Positions 1-12,061 of a stretch of 64,000 nucleotides of DNA are shown piece by piece. The translations under genes and the position numbers were made by a program. Under the pieces are notes generated by a model, which worked only from the letters and a program-made list of their open reading frames with translations, made no database searches and had not been told where the DNA came from. Each line of letters starts with the position of its first letter. Positions within the stretch are counted from its first letter, which is position 1. The DNA is from Klebsormidium nitens (taxonomy: Eukaryota; Streptophyta; Klebsormidiophyceae; Klebsormidiales; Klebsormidiaceae): positions 124,001 through 188,000 of the forward strand of contig DF236976.1 in the NCBI GenBank assembly GCA_000708835.1, in the 5' to 3' direction.

Positions 1-328
1 GTACCTGAAAGGGTGCCCCTTCCGCTTGTGCTAGCACTCTGTTGGCACGCAAACTCCTAAGCTGGCAGCTCGCATATTCGCGCATGTTTGCACTAAGTTA
101 AATACGACGAGATCGTCAAGCTGGCACCGTGCCTACTTCGGTTGAGTTTACGTCACCATTGCCCTTTCATGTCAGCAAAATCTGCAAGCTCAGTCGGTCC
201 ACATAGCTCGAGCTTTCTCCATGCTTGCCGGCTTACTTAGTGGAAGAACTTTAGCGCAACTCCGATACCTGGCTATCCGACAGCTCGTGCCCCCAAAGGA
301 CGCAATTCACGCTGACTTTCTTCCGCAG
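1..328. other. left edge, no exon recognised
   Basis: No exon with a convincing reading frame and splice sites is seen here. The next exon (from 329) enters in phase 1, so at least one upstream coding exon must exist, either in this stretch or beyond the left edge. An ATG at 221 opens a short frame that does not join the exon at 329 in the right phase without a splice site I cannot identify. Confidence 0.4.
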
Positions 329-3300
329 GGACGCCTTTCTACACCAAGATCTGGGACGACTTCAGCACAATACACGTGGCACTCGGCATCCTGTGGCAGA
401 CCATCATTGTGTCGGTCACTTTGGGCGTCATCGTGACGCTGTTCCGGCTGGCCGTCTACCGCCGGTACCAGTCGCTGTTGGGGACCGGCAGTACCGTCTT
501 CTGGGCAGTCACCGCTGTGCTTTCGTTTGTGGCGCTCACGATCAAGCGGGTCCAGGACAGGGTGAGGGAGACAAAATCCTCGTCTTTGAGTTTCGACGAA
601 CAGCTGGCAGACTGTCTTGGTTTGGAATGGGGAGCAAAAGAATGCTCTTTAGGTCTTTGATTACACAAGGATCTCCCCAAAGACGGAATTATATGCATGG
701 ATACTCCGACGGGTAGTTCACTATCTATGTTGGCAGTGGATCTGCACGCGTTGTTGCAGGTTTGGGGTCCTCCATCTTTTGCTAAAGCAACGCTACGACT
801 GCAGATGTGCAATAGTGTCTGGCTTGAAGTCCTTACAGCAGCAAGAACTGCAGTCGTGAAGGCGTGACAAAGTGCCGTTTCCGTGCAGGTGTTCTACAAT
901 GGGAACCTGTACCACGACCCGCGCAAACCGTGGTCTGACACGATGCGCGCCCTGGTGGTCAATGCGGGAAAGCTGGACGAAGCGGCGCTTGCGCTCTCGA
1001 CTGAGCCCGTGGTGAGCGCGCAACTGCACCTGTAGCGATTGCGATCGAGGTCATGCTTTGCTCGGGTGTCTTGTGACTTACTTCGCTTCTTTTTGGAGTG
1101 GAGTCTTGACGGCGCTGAAAGTCTTAGCTCAGCCAATACTGGGAAGAGGGAACGGAAAAGGAGGAATACAGTTGAGTGAATCAAACTTCGACGGAACCGG
1201 ATTATGTTCATGCCAAAGAGGCGCGCAGCTAATGAAAAGTAAGGCTGCGTCTCCAGAGAACTTTGGAGGAGCTCCTCAACAAGTCGCGCCCTTATCCGCT
1301 CACCCATTGAAGAAGGGCCGGCGTTTTGAGAGGCTTTGAGGTCAGGCTTCTGCAAACGAGGACCTCAAGGTCCCGGAGGTGGTTGCAAGGAAATTGTAGG
1401 TCTGTATCCTTCCGCCAGTTGTCTGAGCAGCAAATGGCCCCGCCCGCCACCCAACTGACCAGGCACCTACTCCCGTTCTCTTGATTTACCAAAGTCGTTC
1501 AAGCTCGGACACCTCGCCGGCTGCTTTAAGATTTCAGAGTCGCCTGAGAGTGACAAGTCAACGAGACAGCCTACCAAACACCTGCAGAGCCCTTGAGCCT
1601 GTCATCAGTCCGACCTCATAACTGCGCTCACAACCGCCCTCTGACATGCTCGGACTCCTCTCTTTCCTTCGCAGGTGCGCGCATACCTCCTCCCCCAGAT
1701 CCGCTTCTACCTGGACCCCGCCCCGTGGTCCACGTGGCAGTACCCCATTGGCCGCACGTGGTACAAGACGCTGGCCATCTGGTACGACGACGTGTGGCTC
1801 GTCGTGTGGAACACGCTCTTTTCGCTGCTGCTCCTGCTGCGCTGGATGGCCAACTTCCTGCTCGTGCCGCTGCTCTCTGAGTCCACGCTCAAGCTGCTCA
1901 TCACCATGTCCTTCGGCCTGCAAAACGTGAGGGATTCCTGCCAACCGGCCCTGCTCTTTGCGCCTGGTGCGGTCTCGCCTCTCAAGAGAGAAGCAGAAGC
2001 TCTATTGCACCCCCTTCTCGCTCCAGGTTACTCGTCACCATGTTCTTGGGATCGCAAGACATGAGCGCATTGGGAGATTCGCTCTTTCAGCGCGGTCTGC
2101 TGTTGCCGCCATGGCTCTCAGGATTCTCGTCCACACAATAGCTGCTGCTTCGACGCCCTCTTTTCCCAAGATTTGTCCTGCGGATCCAATCGCTTGTTGC
2201 CGCTACTTTTGGCTCGTAACATGGCCACTCTAGGCCGCTTTTTCAATGCTCTATGTAGTGCCTCTGCCGACTTTGTATCGTCAAGCAACAAAGACTATCA
2301 TCTTTCAGCTCGAGACAACGCTTACACGTGAGAGTGGAAAAGATTGATTGCTTGCCTCCGCTCTTCCACATCGCCCGTGGGGCGTCTTCCTGCCCTTCCT
2401 CATCTACAAGCGAGCAGGAGCGTGCATGTCCTTATTCGTGGCGAGGACAAATGCTTTCAAAACCTGTACCATCTCCAGATGTCAGCACCAAACGTACACC
2501 AGGCCCAATGTTTCCGCATGTTATTTCTCTTTCAGGGCGAGCTGGACAATGCGCACATCTATGCGGGGGAGCGCCTGGAGCTGCCCTCCAACACGCACAA
2601 GTACCAGCACTGGAACGTGCAGCAACTGTTTGCCGCCGAGGAATCCTTTGCGCCGTTCATCGAGGCCGTCGAGGAAGCCGCGGGCAGCGACGATCCCTCG
2701 GAACTAGAGGCCGCGGGCCACGCCGCGACCGTGATCGCCGAGGACGCCCCTGCGGCGGTCGACGGAATGTTGGCGGAACGGAACGGAATGGCGGCGGAAC
2801 GAGGAGAGGGCGGAACGGGGACGGAAGGTAGGACTGAGTTGTCGGAAGTGAAACAGGACAGTGCCGCACCCGATCCGACCGGGGACGTTGGAGAAGAGAG
2901 GGACGGGTCTGCGGGAGCAACGGCCGACTTCGGAGCGGATTCCGGGCGGAACGACATTCCGTTGCCCCCGGTTGTTGAGGCGCCCCCGACCGAGATGCGC
3001 GAGTCTTGGATGGAGAAGCACACGATGGAGGAGAAGCTCGGCAACGTTTTGCGGCATGGATCGGTCAGCGGGCTCATCATGGCTGAGGCCGACCGGAAGG
3101 AACAAGAAGAGAACGGAACAGCGGAACACACTGCTGTCTCAGAAAGCGGGGGCCAGAAGATCGTGGAAGACGCGTCGAACGGAAGCCTGGGCGCCGGCGC
3201 TTCGACCCTTTCTGAGCCGCAGAACAGCGCTAGCGGGCTGCGGCATCGGAGCGTGCACAAGAACGGCAGTGGTAACGCCAACGGCAACGGTAAAGGTGGG

Positions 3301-5171
3301 GTGGATACCGGCGAGTTGGAGGCTCATGCGGTGCAGTCGGCTGCAAAGGAGCCGGACAAGGGAAAGGAAACGAAGGAAGAGGAGGGCATGGATCTGGAGA
3401 GCCGCAACCGGCGGCGCGAGTATCTGCAGCGGTACCGTTTCCTGTGGGACGATCAAGTGCTCGAGGTAAGGTTGACTGTGACACTCTTTTGCCCAGCGTG
3501 AGTCCCTCTTACCCTCAAGGTTGCGCATCGGTCATGATTTCTTAAAACGACCCAGAAAGTGAAGGGAGGGAGGAATGAAATCAAAACATGAATTCGAAGG
3601 AAGACGGGAGCTGAGAATGGCGAAGAGCTTTCTCTGCGTTTGAAATAATTGATTTCTGAAAGGGTCCTCTCTCCGATCGACAATCCCCTCGACAACTGAG
3701 CAGCCTGGAGATCACGACCTTGACTTCGTTGTGCCCGTATGTGCCGTTCCGTGTCGAGGTCTTGTGCCTATCAACTTACATCTTAGTTGCCTCAAACAGT
3801 CCCTGTTTTCGATTTTTACCGTCTGATTTCTCACGCGGTTTCCCAAGCGGATAACTTGTTGCTTCCAAAGCGTAGCCCAATAGCGTGCACAATATTCGTG
3901 CCTTCACTTTCCTCCACCTCGCAGTCGCAATGTTGAAGACGATTGGATATCTCCTTGTCAAAGACAGCAGTGGGGCGAGCAAAGAACCCACCCGCTCAAT
4001 GAGCACTTTTTCTTGGCCCAGCGCTCCAAAGCAGCATCTCTGGGCAGTGATCCGTAGCCGCAGCATTACCGGCTGGTCGTCCTTGATTTTTTGCATCTCG
4101 TTCTAGTTGTCTCTTAAGTTGACTACGTGTCGCCCTGCAGGAGAAAGCGCGGAGGTCCGAGACGCTGAAGCGCCTGCGAGCGCAGCGCACCAAGATGAGC
4201 CGCCACCCGACGTCATCCGCCGACGCCTTTGACCGCGAGCTCAAGGTCACGTGCGTCATGCTGGAGGAGCGGATCAAGGTACGTGTCTCCCTCCTAACGA
4301 ACCAAAGATGCGAAGTTACTTGATTTTGACCATCATATGGGCGACTGTTCACTTGTCGCTCTTACAATGGAGCATCAGATTTGGTCCTTAGTCGAGGAGC
4401 TTCTTTTCGAGGGGAAAGGCCACGAGCATGTCTTCAGGCATAAAATAAGTGCTCGTGTCTTCTTAGAGACTTTTGATCATTGCACGAGTTTTTTTTTCCC
4501 GGGGTCTATCGGGTCGGCGAAAGAACGTACTTTTATCTGGAAATACTGCCCGTGGAGTTTGTAGGCGTGCCGCTCTCCTTCTGTCAAGAAATAATTGATA
4601 AGCGTTTCAAAAGTCGATGAGCGTCTCAAAGCGCGACAGATATGATCGACGAACGCAATCCCGGCGGAAGTGCATCGAACCAAAACGTTTGTAGAGAGTT
4701 GTGGGCGGTGGCCGACCTCATTTCTGGCGGTGTACATTCCGTCATTGTGACCAAGCTCAAATCTCTCTGCAGGAGATGACGGGACGTGTCGAACTGGCTC
4801 ATGGGTGCTACTTCAGGAATCCGGTGAGTCCGTGTCGACTTTCCGCAATCCATTCTTGCTCGATGCTGTGCCATTATTTTTCCCGAAGAGGAGGAGGATC
4901 TGTGCTTGCTCTGAAGTTGCGCTTCGCTTTTGAACGCCAACGCAGGACGAGCCCCCCAAAAAGTTGGTGAAGCATCTTACAGAGACGTGCTAGACATTTG
5001 GCTTAAATTGACGGCAGCGCTAAAGCCACATATCTGTCGACTTTGCTCCTCAATCGTCTTATTCCACGACCTTTTTCTTCTCTTGTGAAGGACGTTATCG
5101 AAGCGACTGCCAAGTTTTTGGCGACCGGAAAGCTCCCGAAGAAGGCGACCAGGCTCGGCCTGGTCAACTAA
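329..5171 (+). CDS. unrecognised multi-pass membrane protein with acidic middle domain (5' incomplete)
   Basis: I do not recognise the family. Exons read as 329-561, 889-1011, 1675-1926, 2536-3465, 4141-4278, 4773-4823, 4946-4966 and 5091-5171, giving 609 codons including the stop after a partial first codon, with all phases closing. The first exon holds two hydrophobic segments (starting VALGILWQTIIVSVTLG and STVFWAVTAVLSFVALTI). The 1675 exon holds another very hydrophobic stretch (VVWNTLFSLLLLLRWMANFLL) after a Trp/Tyr-rich patch. The 930-bp exon starts with a globular-looking part (GELDNAHIYAGERLELPSN), then runs through about 250 residues rich in Glu, Gly and Ala, and ends in RRREYLQRYRFLWDDQ. 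The tail is basic and helical (EKARRSETLKRLRAQRTKM). The 3' end is ambiguous: without the last splice the frame stops at 4993. The membrane and splice readings are firm; the function is unknown. Confidence 0.72.
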
Positions 5172-6291
5172 GGAGTGGTCGCCATAGTGTTTGTGAGTCT
5201 TGTTGGAGGCATTACTAGACTGCCTTTACCGAAGCGCTTGCGGAGTTGCAAAAGTGCGCATGAGGTCGTGTTGCTACGTGGACTTTTAGCTCTCGAAGAT
5301 CAAGGTAATTAGCTCGCTATCAAGCACGCAGAGCTGGGCTACAAAGTAAGTATATATGTATGGGGTTAGGAGCCTGTCGGCTCTCGGTTACCGAGATCAT
5401 ATCGCTCGCACTACGCTACATAATATGTCTCGTTTGTGACCTTGGCCGCAGGACGGAAAGTCCTCGTTGTGTTTTAGAAAGTGAGTGCTAAAGTAGGACG
5501 TACGCTAGGTAGGTCTGCAACCACTTGCTTCGTCGGCAGAACGTTCGTTGCATTGTACGTTATCTAAACCTGAGAAAGACAATTGTTGGCACGTTTTGGA
5601 CCGGGTTGTTTGCGCCGATCGGACCTGACTGCCAGGCCACACCCACAGCTTTGCAGGGCCCGGCCGCGTGGCATCTTGGCTGCCACAGATCTTGTCTCCG
5701 AAAGCAACATAAGCAAAACAAAACGTGTATAGTGAAGCAGACCGAGGCATGAAACGGTTCGCACGGCTCTATACAGTTCTTATATACCATGTCCATCAAC
5801 AGTTGCAGTTCGTCGTGCGCACATGCGTCTAGCTGGGGACGTGCAGTCCGTATGTGTGCCTACAAGCTACAAGTGACACGTTTGGCATTATGATAGCGCT
5901 CAATACTATATTTGAAAAGCATGCATGCGGCTAATCATTGTGACGCGGCCCACACTGAATCGTCATAGTATGACAGTATATGTGCCGTGCAGACTACAGC
6001 ATATGCTCTCTTCAGCCTCTGCACATGATCTCCGTAACGATCTCCGTATCAAGCAGCTAACTTGCATGACGCGTGGAGTTACAAGCAGCGCGCAGCTCAC
6101 TGCTGGTTCCCAACCAAGAAAAAGGTGGTGTTTTCCGATGCAATAAGCACAGCAATCCTTGGATACCCTACTCCGTTGGAGGTCTGCAACGTAGGTAAAG
6201 TTTCGTTTGGAAGGGGGCTCTGATCTGCTATCCTCGTTCATTGTATCTTGCAGATCCCGTCTTTTTTGAGACGGAAGCTACTGCACGTATC
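5172..6291. other. intergenic between convergent genes
   Basis: This stretch separates the 3' end of the membrane-protein gene from the 3' end of the first USP gene. Only short shadow ORFs are present, with no paired splice sites or recognisable protein. It presumably carries both 3' untranslated regions. Confidence 0.6.
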
Positions 6292-8544
6292 CTACGTCTC
6301 TGAGCCAGGCGGCTTTAGATTGCATGCGGCGGGAACAACGATCACCGGCACGCTGAGATTGTGCACAAAGTATTCGCTTACGCTGCCCAGAAGAAGCCTG
6401 CAACGAGAAAGCTCGAAAGTAAAGCACGATCCAGGGCGCTCAGAGTATTCATGTTAGAGATCTTACGGTGTCAATGTCTCCGCTCCCTTTCACGGAATCT
6501 CAGGTTTCATTTGACAAGAAGCGCATTCCGACCCGCTCGACGCTGCGACTTTCAAATCAAAGCAGATGCGGGATGTTCAAGACCAAAGATTGCGGGGTGA
6601 TTAAAGCAAGTCCGGTGAGCTCGAACTCCTGGCGGGGTAACGTACAAAAGAGCGAGCTTTCGGACCTCGCTTAGGACGTGTTGATAAGATGGCAAGGTTG
6701 AGACGTCTACAAATTCTTCTCGCATACTCGGAAATTCTGAAAGTGCACCTCGCTCCCTGTAATGGCCTCGCTTGGAAGAATATTATCTATGCACGTTGCT
6801 GCGGTTCCATCAGGATGTCACGTACACGATTTGCCGAAGCCCGCCAAAAGCACGGAACTGTAGACAACGAGATTTCCCAGGTTCCTCTTCTCCAGACTGG
6901 ATTCCCGCCATTCTAGCTCCTCAGAAGTCAGCCTCTCCTCCGCTCGGCACCCGTCGCTGCTGTCGAGATACTTCCTCATCGTTGGCATGACGTGGCAATC
7001 ACGAAGGAGGTTCAACATTTTTGAGGTATTTGAGTACTCGACCACGCAAAACAGTTGCGAAACGCGGTTCCTACCTGTCCACTTTGCTCATTCCGCGGCT
7101 GCCCACAACCACAACGTCCACCGGCTGCTCGGCGATGAACTTGGGGATTGCCCACCCGGGGTCGCCCGAAAGTACCGTGGTTTGGCACGGAACCTGAGAT
7201 AAAAAGCGGTTTGTTGGGCGACCAGGCAAACACAGCTGGTCGAATCTCTGAAGGTGCAAGTGCAGCTTCCAGTCAACGCGTGCTGTTGCCAACCAGTAGC
7301 GTTATTCAAAGAAGCAAACAATGGACTTTGAATCTATTTTCGAAGTTGAGCAAAGATGAATCTCCGCCCCTTGACGTACTCCTGCTAGAGACTCTGCCAA
7401 GATTGACTAACAGACGGAGTCTCGGGCAATGACTGGGCTTAATTCACAAGCTCACCGGGACCTCCTTTGACAGCTCCCCCAGTTTCTGCATTCGGTCGCG
7501 CGACCTGCGCTCCTCCTCCTCGTGGATGACGTCGCCTTGCGACTCGAACAAAGGCACGAGCTCAGCTGCAGAATTGGAAATTGAGATACTCTTTGACGGC
7601 TGTATAGCGCAGCAGAAGGTGACGACGTGGCTGAATGCAAAGCTGTGTCTGCCGTAACTATCTTCGAGGCTGGCAGCCTCTTGCCGAGGTCCAGCGAAGA
7701 GTCTTCTGGTCTTGCAGAAAAGCTGATTGAGAGGGGGGTAAAAGTGCGATGTCGTTGCCCTTTCTACCTGGGTTACGGCCTGATCGTTTCCTAAGGAGCT
7801 CTCTCCCTTTGCTTTGCTTCAGAGGCGACACTGCGCCTGTTCACTTTCCAAACGTTTCGGCATAGTGCCGATGATGGCTCGACCTTATTGTATGTTGCTT
7901 CGAGGGATCGGACAAATCCTCATTGTGGAGTCCTCGACCTTTGAACGTACCGATGAGGGAAGCTCATCAGGTTGACACTGCAGCTTGAAACATAGCTCTG
8001 TTTTTTAGAACCAGCAGTCAGATCCACTTGGATCGAAGCAGCAAACTAAAGCATTCTGATAAGGTAGGATCTGCTAATGTGATGTCCTGTAAATGGTCGA
8101 CTGTAATGCCTGAAACTAAGCAGTATCTCGTGTGTATTGTGGGCACTTCTGCTACGTCTGAAAAATAAAAGACCGGACACTCCTAAATGCCTTCGCCATG
8201 AGGGCCCAAAACATAGTAGTTGCCAGAGGTTTTATCTACATAAGCTTGACGGAATGGAGCGGAAAGGAGCGGAATGGAACGGAAGTTAGCGCACGGTTGC
8301 ACGGCTTGCAAGCCGTGACGAGGACGACGCTGTCCCCGCGCTCCCGAACCACCAGCTTCTCGACAAGGAACTTGAGCCCATTCATTGACCCGTCAGAGCC
8401 GTCGATCGCGCACAGCAGCCGCACCCCGCGGCCGGCTTCCGCGGCCGGGGTTTCGAGAGGGTTGTGCGCCGGGGGTTGGGGATAGTCGTGCGCCGCTCCA
8501 AAGGGTGCTGCGCTGCTTTGCGTCCCCTCGGAGCTAGCGGCCAT
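6292..8544 (-). CDS. universal stress protein (USP), copy 1
   Basis: Four exons on the minus strand: 8544-8295, 7565-7456, 7193-7075 and 6397-6292. They total 585 nt and encode 194 aa. The USP fold is clear. It opens with RLLCAIDGSDGSMNGLKFLV (first strand and nucleotide-binding loop), then SGDPGWAIPKFIAEQPVDVVVVGSRG, and ends with LLLGSVSEYFVHNLSVPVIVV. The loop GSRG-nine residues-GSVS fits the ATP-binding signature G-x2-G-x9-G-S/T of ATP-binding USPs. A charged insert (HEEEERRSRDRMQKLGEL) precedes the GDP motif. I chose the ATG at 8544 because the paralogue has a similar position; an in-frame ATG at 8856 would add a poorly conserved 104 residues. The exon 1 donor is GTGCGC, at exactly the position where copy 2 has GTGAGC. 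It lies in tandem with copy 2. Role by family: cytosolic nucleotide-binding stress protein. Confidence 0.9.
8251..8284. repeat. 10-bp GGAATGGAGC-type short tandem repeat
   Basis: Three imperfect copies of a GGAAWGGARC unit and a partial fourth lie just inside intron 1 of USP copy 1, immediately downstream of its donor. Seen directly. Confidence 0.7.
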
Positions 8545-9795
8545 GATGTGGAAAAGACCAAAAAAGATTGGGGCCACTTCCAAGGGGAAATCAGCTGGGG
8601 CAAGCTGACCGCCTTTTCTTTCACCGGGAGCGACGACAAAAGAGCTGCGTGCAATGAGATTCAAACTTATAGCGTGGCCTTCGGAGAGCCAGGCTCTCAA
8701 ATTGACGATTCCCTCACGATTAGTCGAAGTTCCTGCCTGATGAGGAGGAGAATTGGGAGGGGAATTATAAGCTTGTAGCTCGAAATTGCACAACCATTGC
8801 GCCCTATACTGTACCCCGCTGTGAGTTGTACGCGTTTCCTCGCCTTGCTGCGCCATAGCGTCGTAGTTTACGGGACCGCCCCTTCCCCTTTCGCGAATCT
8901 GAGCCAGATCCGGTTTGAGCGCGGCGCCACGTCAGCAGATCTATAGGAAACCGGGTAATACGCGCCTCGCTTCGAGCTGGTTTGCATTAGTTGGACTCCA
9001 AGATAGAGCACCATCGGACTCTCTGCGCTTCTCGTGCGAAGTCAAAGAGCGGTTACAGCGGGCGTTTCCGAAATCGGTGCATGCCGGTTATAAAAGCGGC
9101 ATTCCTCAGGCGGAGACGCTCATTAATCTCGGTCCAGCAGTGGGCGTGTCAGCCAGTAGCCTTTCGTAACCCACTGCTTCGCTGAAAACGGAGCCTCGTG
9201 CGCGCCAAATATGAAGGGATTTAAACCAGCAGGTACTACTCATCATATCTTATAATAAGCTATGTTTTTATCAACTCAGCTTCGTAATTTAGGCGAGCGC
9301 CGTCCTTTGGCATTCTAAAGCTGATCATGAGCACTACTCGGAGCAGCTGGTGTCACGTGCGCCGGGCTGCAATCGAATCAAGATGAATGCATGGGCCATG
9401 GATGCAGAACTGAACCTCGGGCTAAAATTCAAGGAGAAATCCATGAAAAACGCGACTGATCTTATTGATTTTAGTTACGTAGATCGCCAGACAGGATTTA
9501 TAGGACTCACTCCTCTTCACTTGACACGATTTGAAGCCACCTGTTCTATTCTGACATCAAAAACACCGAGACAGGCAGACCAATCTATGTACATCAGCCT
9601 TTCGCCTAGGCCGCAGCTATGTTTGTATTTCAAACATGGCTCGCAGGCTTGAGGTCGTCCTAGCCGTCATTGCCTTCCAATGTGAAGTCATCTCGAAACT
9701 TGGGACCCCCCTTTCCTGACAACACTTATTCAACCAAGGGCTCCTTTGTAATTCACACGTGACTCGTCGGGCTAAGCTCCCCCGCCAGACCAGAA
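8545..9795. other. intergenic between the two USP genes
   Basis: This holds the promoter side of USP copy 1 and the 3' side of USP copy 2. No further exon is convincing. An AT-rich patch lies near 9220-9290. Confidence 0.55.
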
Positions 9796-12061
9796 TCACG
9801 GCTTCGCACGCGGAGGGGAGACCACCAGTACCGGCACGCTGAGATGGTGCACCAAATGGCTGCTCACGCTGCCGAGAAACAGCCTGCAAATGGGGGGCTG
9901 GTTATGCTAGAGACAGCGTCCCCCCACCTTTGAAATGATGCATCAGCAAGTTCATCTGGTTTTTCTGAACCCCTGGGACGAAGCTGAGTGGGACGTTCAA
10001 TGTTCAACCAAATACCGTGCAGAAAGGTCCGACGTAAGACAGGTGCGAGGCAGAGAGTCAAGCTGCAGCTACCTGTGACAAGCGCAGATACGAAAGGAGA
10101 AAGGAGTTGGAAGCAAAAGAGCAATCGAAGCCTCTGGAACGGCAAACAAGGGCTTCGAAGGTACCAGAGCATTGAGCAAGCTCTGCGAGAGTCTTGTCGT
10201 CATCACCGATTTCAAAAAAATGCACGTGAAACAGCAGATAGCAAAAAATGTGTGGTGGAAGGGCCTTGCTTGCGAGGATCTTCTGCGAAGATGACTGTTC
10301 CGAGATGTCTCGTCAGCTGAAAAAGATGCGGGGTTTGTTGGCAAAGCCTATTGAATCGAAGCGCGTTAAATACTGGGCAATCGACATTCTTCTTCCATAC
10401 TTCGATTTCTTCCGTGCATCATCCATAGTACCCTCTGAGCCTTCAAAAACATCGTCGATCGGATTGGCAGCATTGTCGTCGAAGAGCTGATAGAAGCGGG
10501 ATTAGTTCTAGATTTCCGCTCCGAAACAATCACCGAGATTTGTACCTTTGCATCGGGCCCAATCCGCGACTGCCAACTGCCACAATCTCCACCGGGTGCT
10601 CCGAGATGAACTTGGGGATAACCTCACGCGGGTCGCCCGTAGCAACCACAACTTCGCAGGGCACCTGCAGCAAGAAGCGCTCGGTTGGGTGACCACGTAC
10701 GTCCTCAGGAAATGGCCAGTATGAGGAGGCGTTTGAAGCCAAATTTCCAGCAAATCGGGGGACCCAGGTTCGACCCGTAAGGACGAAGAAAGTCTAGCAA
10801 CCGGAATCATTGCGTCGCGGCCAAAAGATGGTCACAACCAAGGGCGATAATGCAGCATCGAACAGACAAGTTGATTCCATGTTACAAAGCGAAGGAGCAC
10901 TGGCCAGCCTAAGACGTTCATCAGCTGAGAGTTGGTGTCTATGCTTCTAATCAAATGGATAGGTCGATGGACCTCGGAGTAAGCGCAGACGTCATCTACA
11001 AGGCTCACCATTACGATTGCGTCAGAATTCAGCTTCAGTGAGGCAAGTCTTCGAAGTAGCAAGGCCTCAAATCTACGGAAGTTCTAGTCGAGCAGAAGTA
11101 GCTCGCGGGGTGTTCACACCGTCGAGCTCACATTGATTGCACTCGCCAGCTCTCCCAATTTTTGCAGCTGCTGGCGGCTTCGGCGTTCCTCCTCTTCCTG
11201 GACCATCTTGCGTTGCAGGTCGTTGATGAAAATGAGGTCAGCTGCGGAGAAATTAAGAGGCACGATTTATTTTGCAGCATCGCCCACGTGGCTCAAAGAG
11301 TGAGTTCAAACTGTGTAGCCCTTTCAAAGCTGTAGCTGGTAGCATCTCTGATTCATGTAGGACGTACTTTTGTGAAAGTAAAAGTCAAAACCCGTTCTCT
11401 TGATTTCGTGTGGTTGAAGGTCAAAGCGTCGACTTGTTTCTCCAACGTTCGAATATCAAACCGGCTTTGATTGGAACCATCAACGTTTCTAGAAAAGAGG
11501 ACATTGAGCATAAAGTTTCAGAGTTCTGGATAGTACAATATGACCCATTTTTCCATGTTCCAAAGTGTGCTGGCCTCTTCAGTACTCAATGCTCAGAAAG
11601 GCTGCTCCTGTAAGCAGGCACGGACCCTCGTTCAGTGCTTCAACTCCTCGCTATTTTGCCAAAGGAATATAAAGGGCTGGATTTGAACCCCGCAAGAAAT
11701 TGTTTCTTTGTTTCTCCAACAGTTTCGAAGCACACTGAGGGCAAACATGTGCAAAGTGCACTCAAACACGATTGAAGAGATTCGGCGGCAAGAACGCACG
11801 ATAGAATCGGGATTCCGGTTCCATGGGCTCACGGCTGAGCTGCTTGCACGCCTCAAATAGGACGATGCTATCTCCCCGCTCCGCAACAACCATCTTCTCA
11901 AGAAGAAACTTGAAAGCAGCCTTGGAACCTTCAGAACCGTCAATCGCGCACAAGAATCGCTGCCCACTAGCCGGGTGCGGCTGCTCTGGGGTTTGGACAG
12001 GTGGCGACTTCGCCGCCTCCGGCTCTTGTTCTTTGTGGGCGCTGATACCAGCGTCAGCCAT
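9796..12061 (-). CDS. universal stress protein (USP), copy 2
   Basis: Four exons on the minus strand: 12061-11833, 11241-11132, 10664-10546 and 9883-9796. They total 546 nt and encode 181 aa. Exons 2 and 3 have exactly the same lengths (110 and 119 nt) and phases as in copy 1, so the two genes are a tandem duplication. Landmarks are QRFLCAIDGSEGSKAAFKFL, then EEEERRSRQQLQKLGEL, ATGDPREVIPKFISEHPVEI and the ATP-binding loop GSRGLGPMQRLFLGSVS, ending in a beta strand with PVLVV. The start is placed at MADAGIS; an in-frame ATG 54 nt upstream is possible. N-terminal tails of the two copies are Pro/Ala/Glu-rich and diverged, while the fold is conserved. By family it binds ATP and acts in stress responses; no partner can be read from the sequence. 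Confidence 0.9.

Noticed and set aside
2559-3287. 242-codon minus-strand ORF
   Set aside because: It is the mirror of the 930-bp acidic exon of the plus-strand gene; GC-rich Glu/Gly coding gives long Ser/Pro-rich shadows.
6310-6400. Isolated USP-like C-terminal block first suspected to be a decayed third copy
   Set aside because: It is exon 4 of USP copy 1, joined in phase to the exon at 7075-7193; the same holds for 9796-9883 and copy 2.
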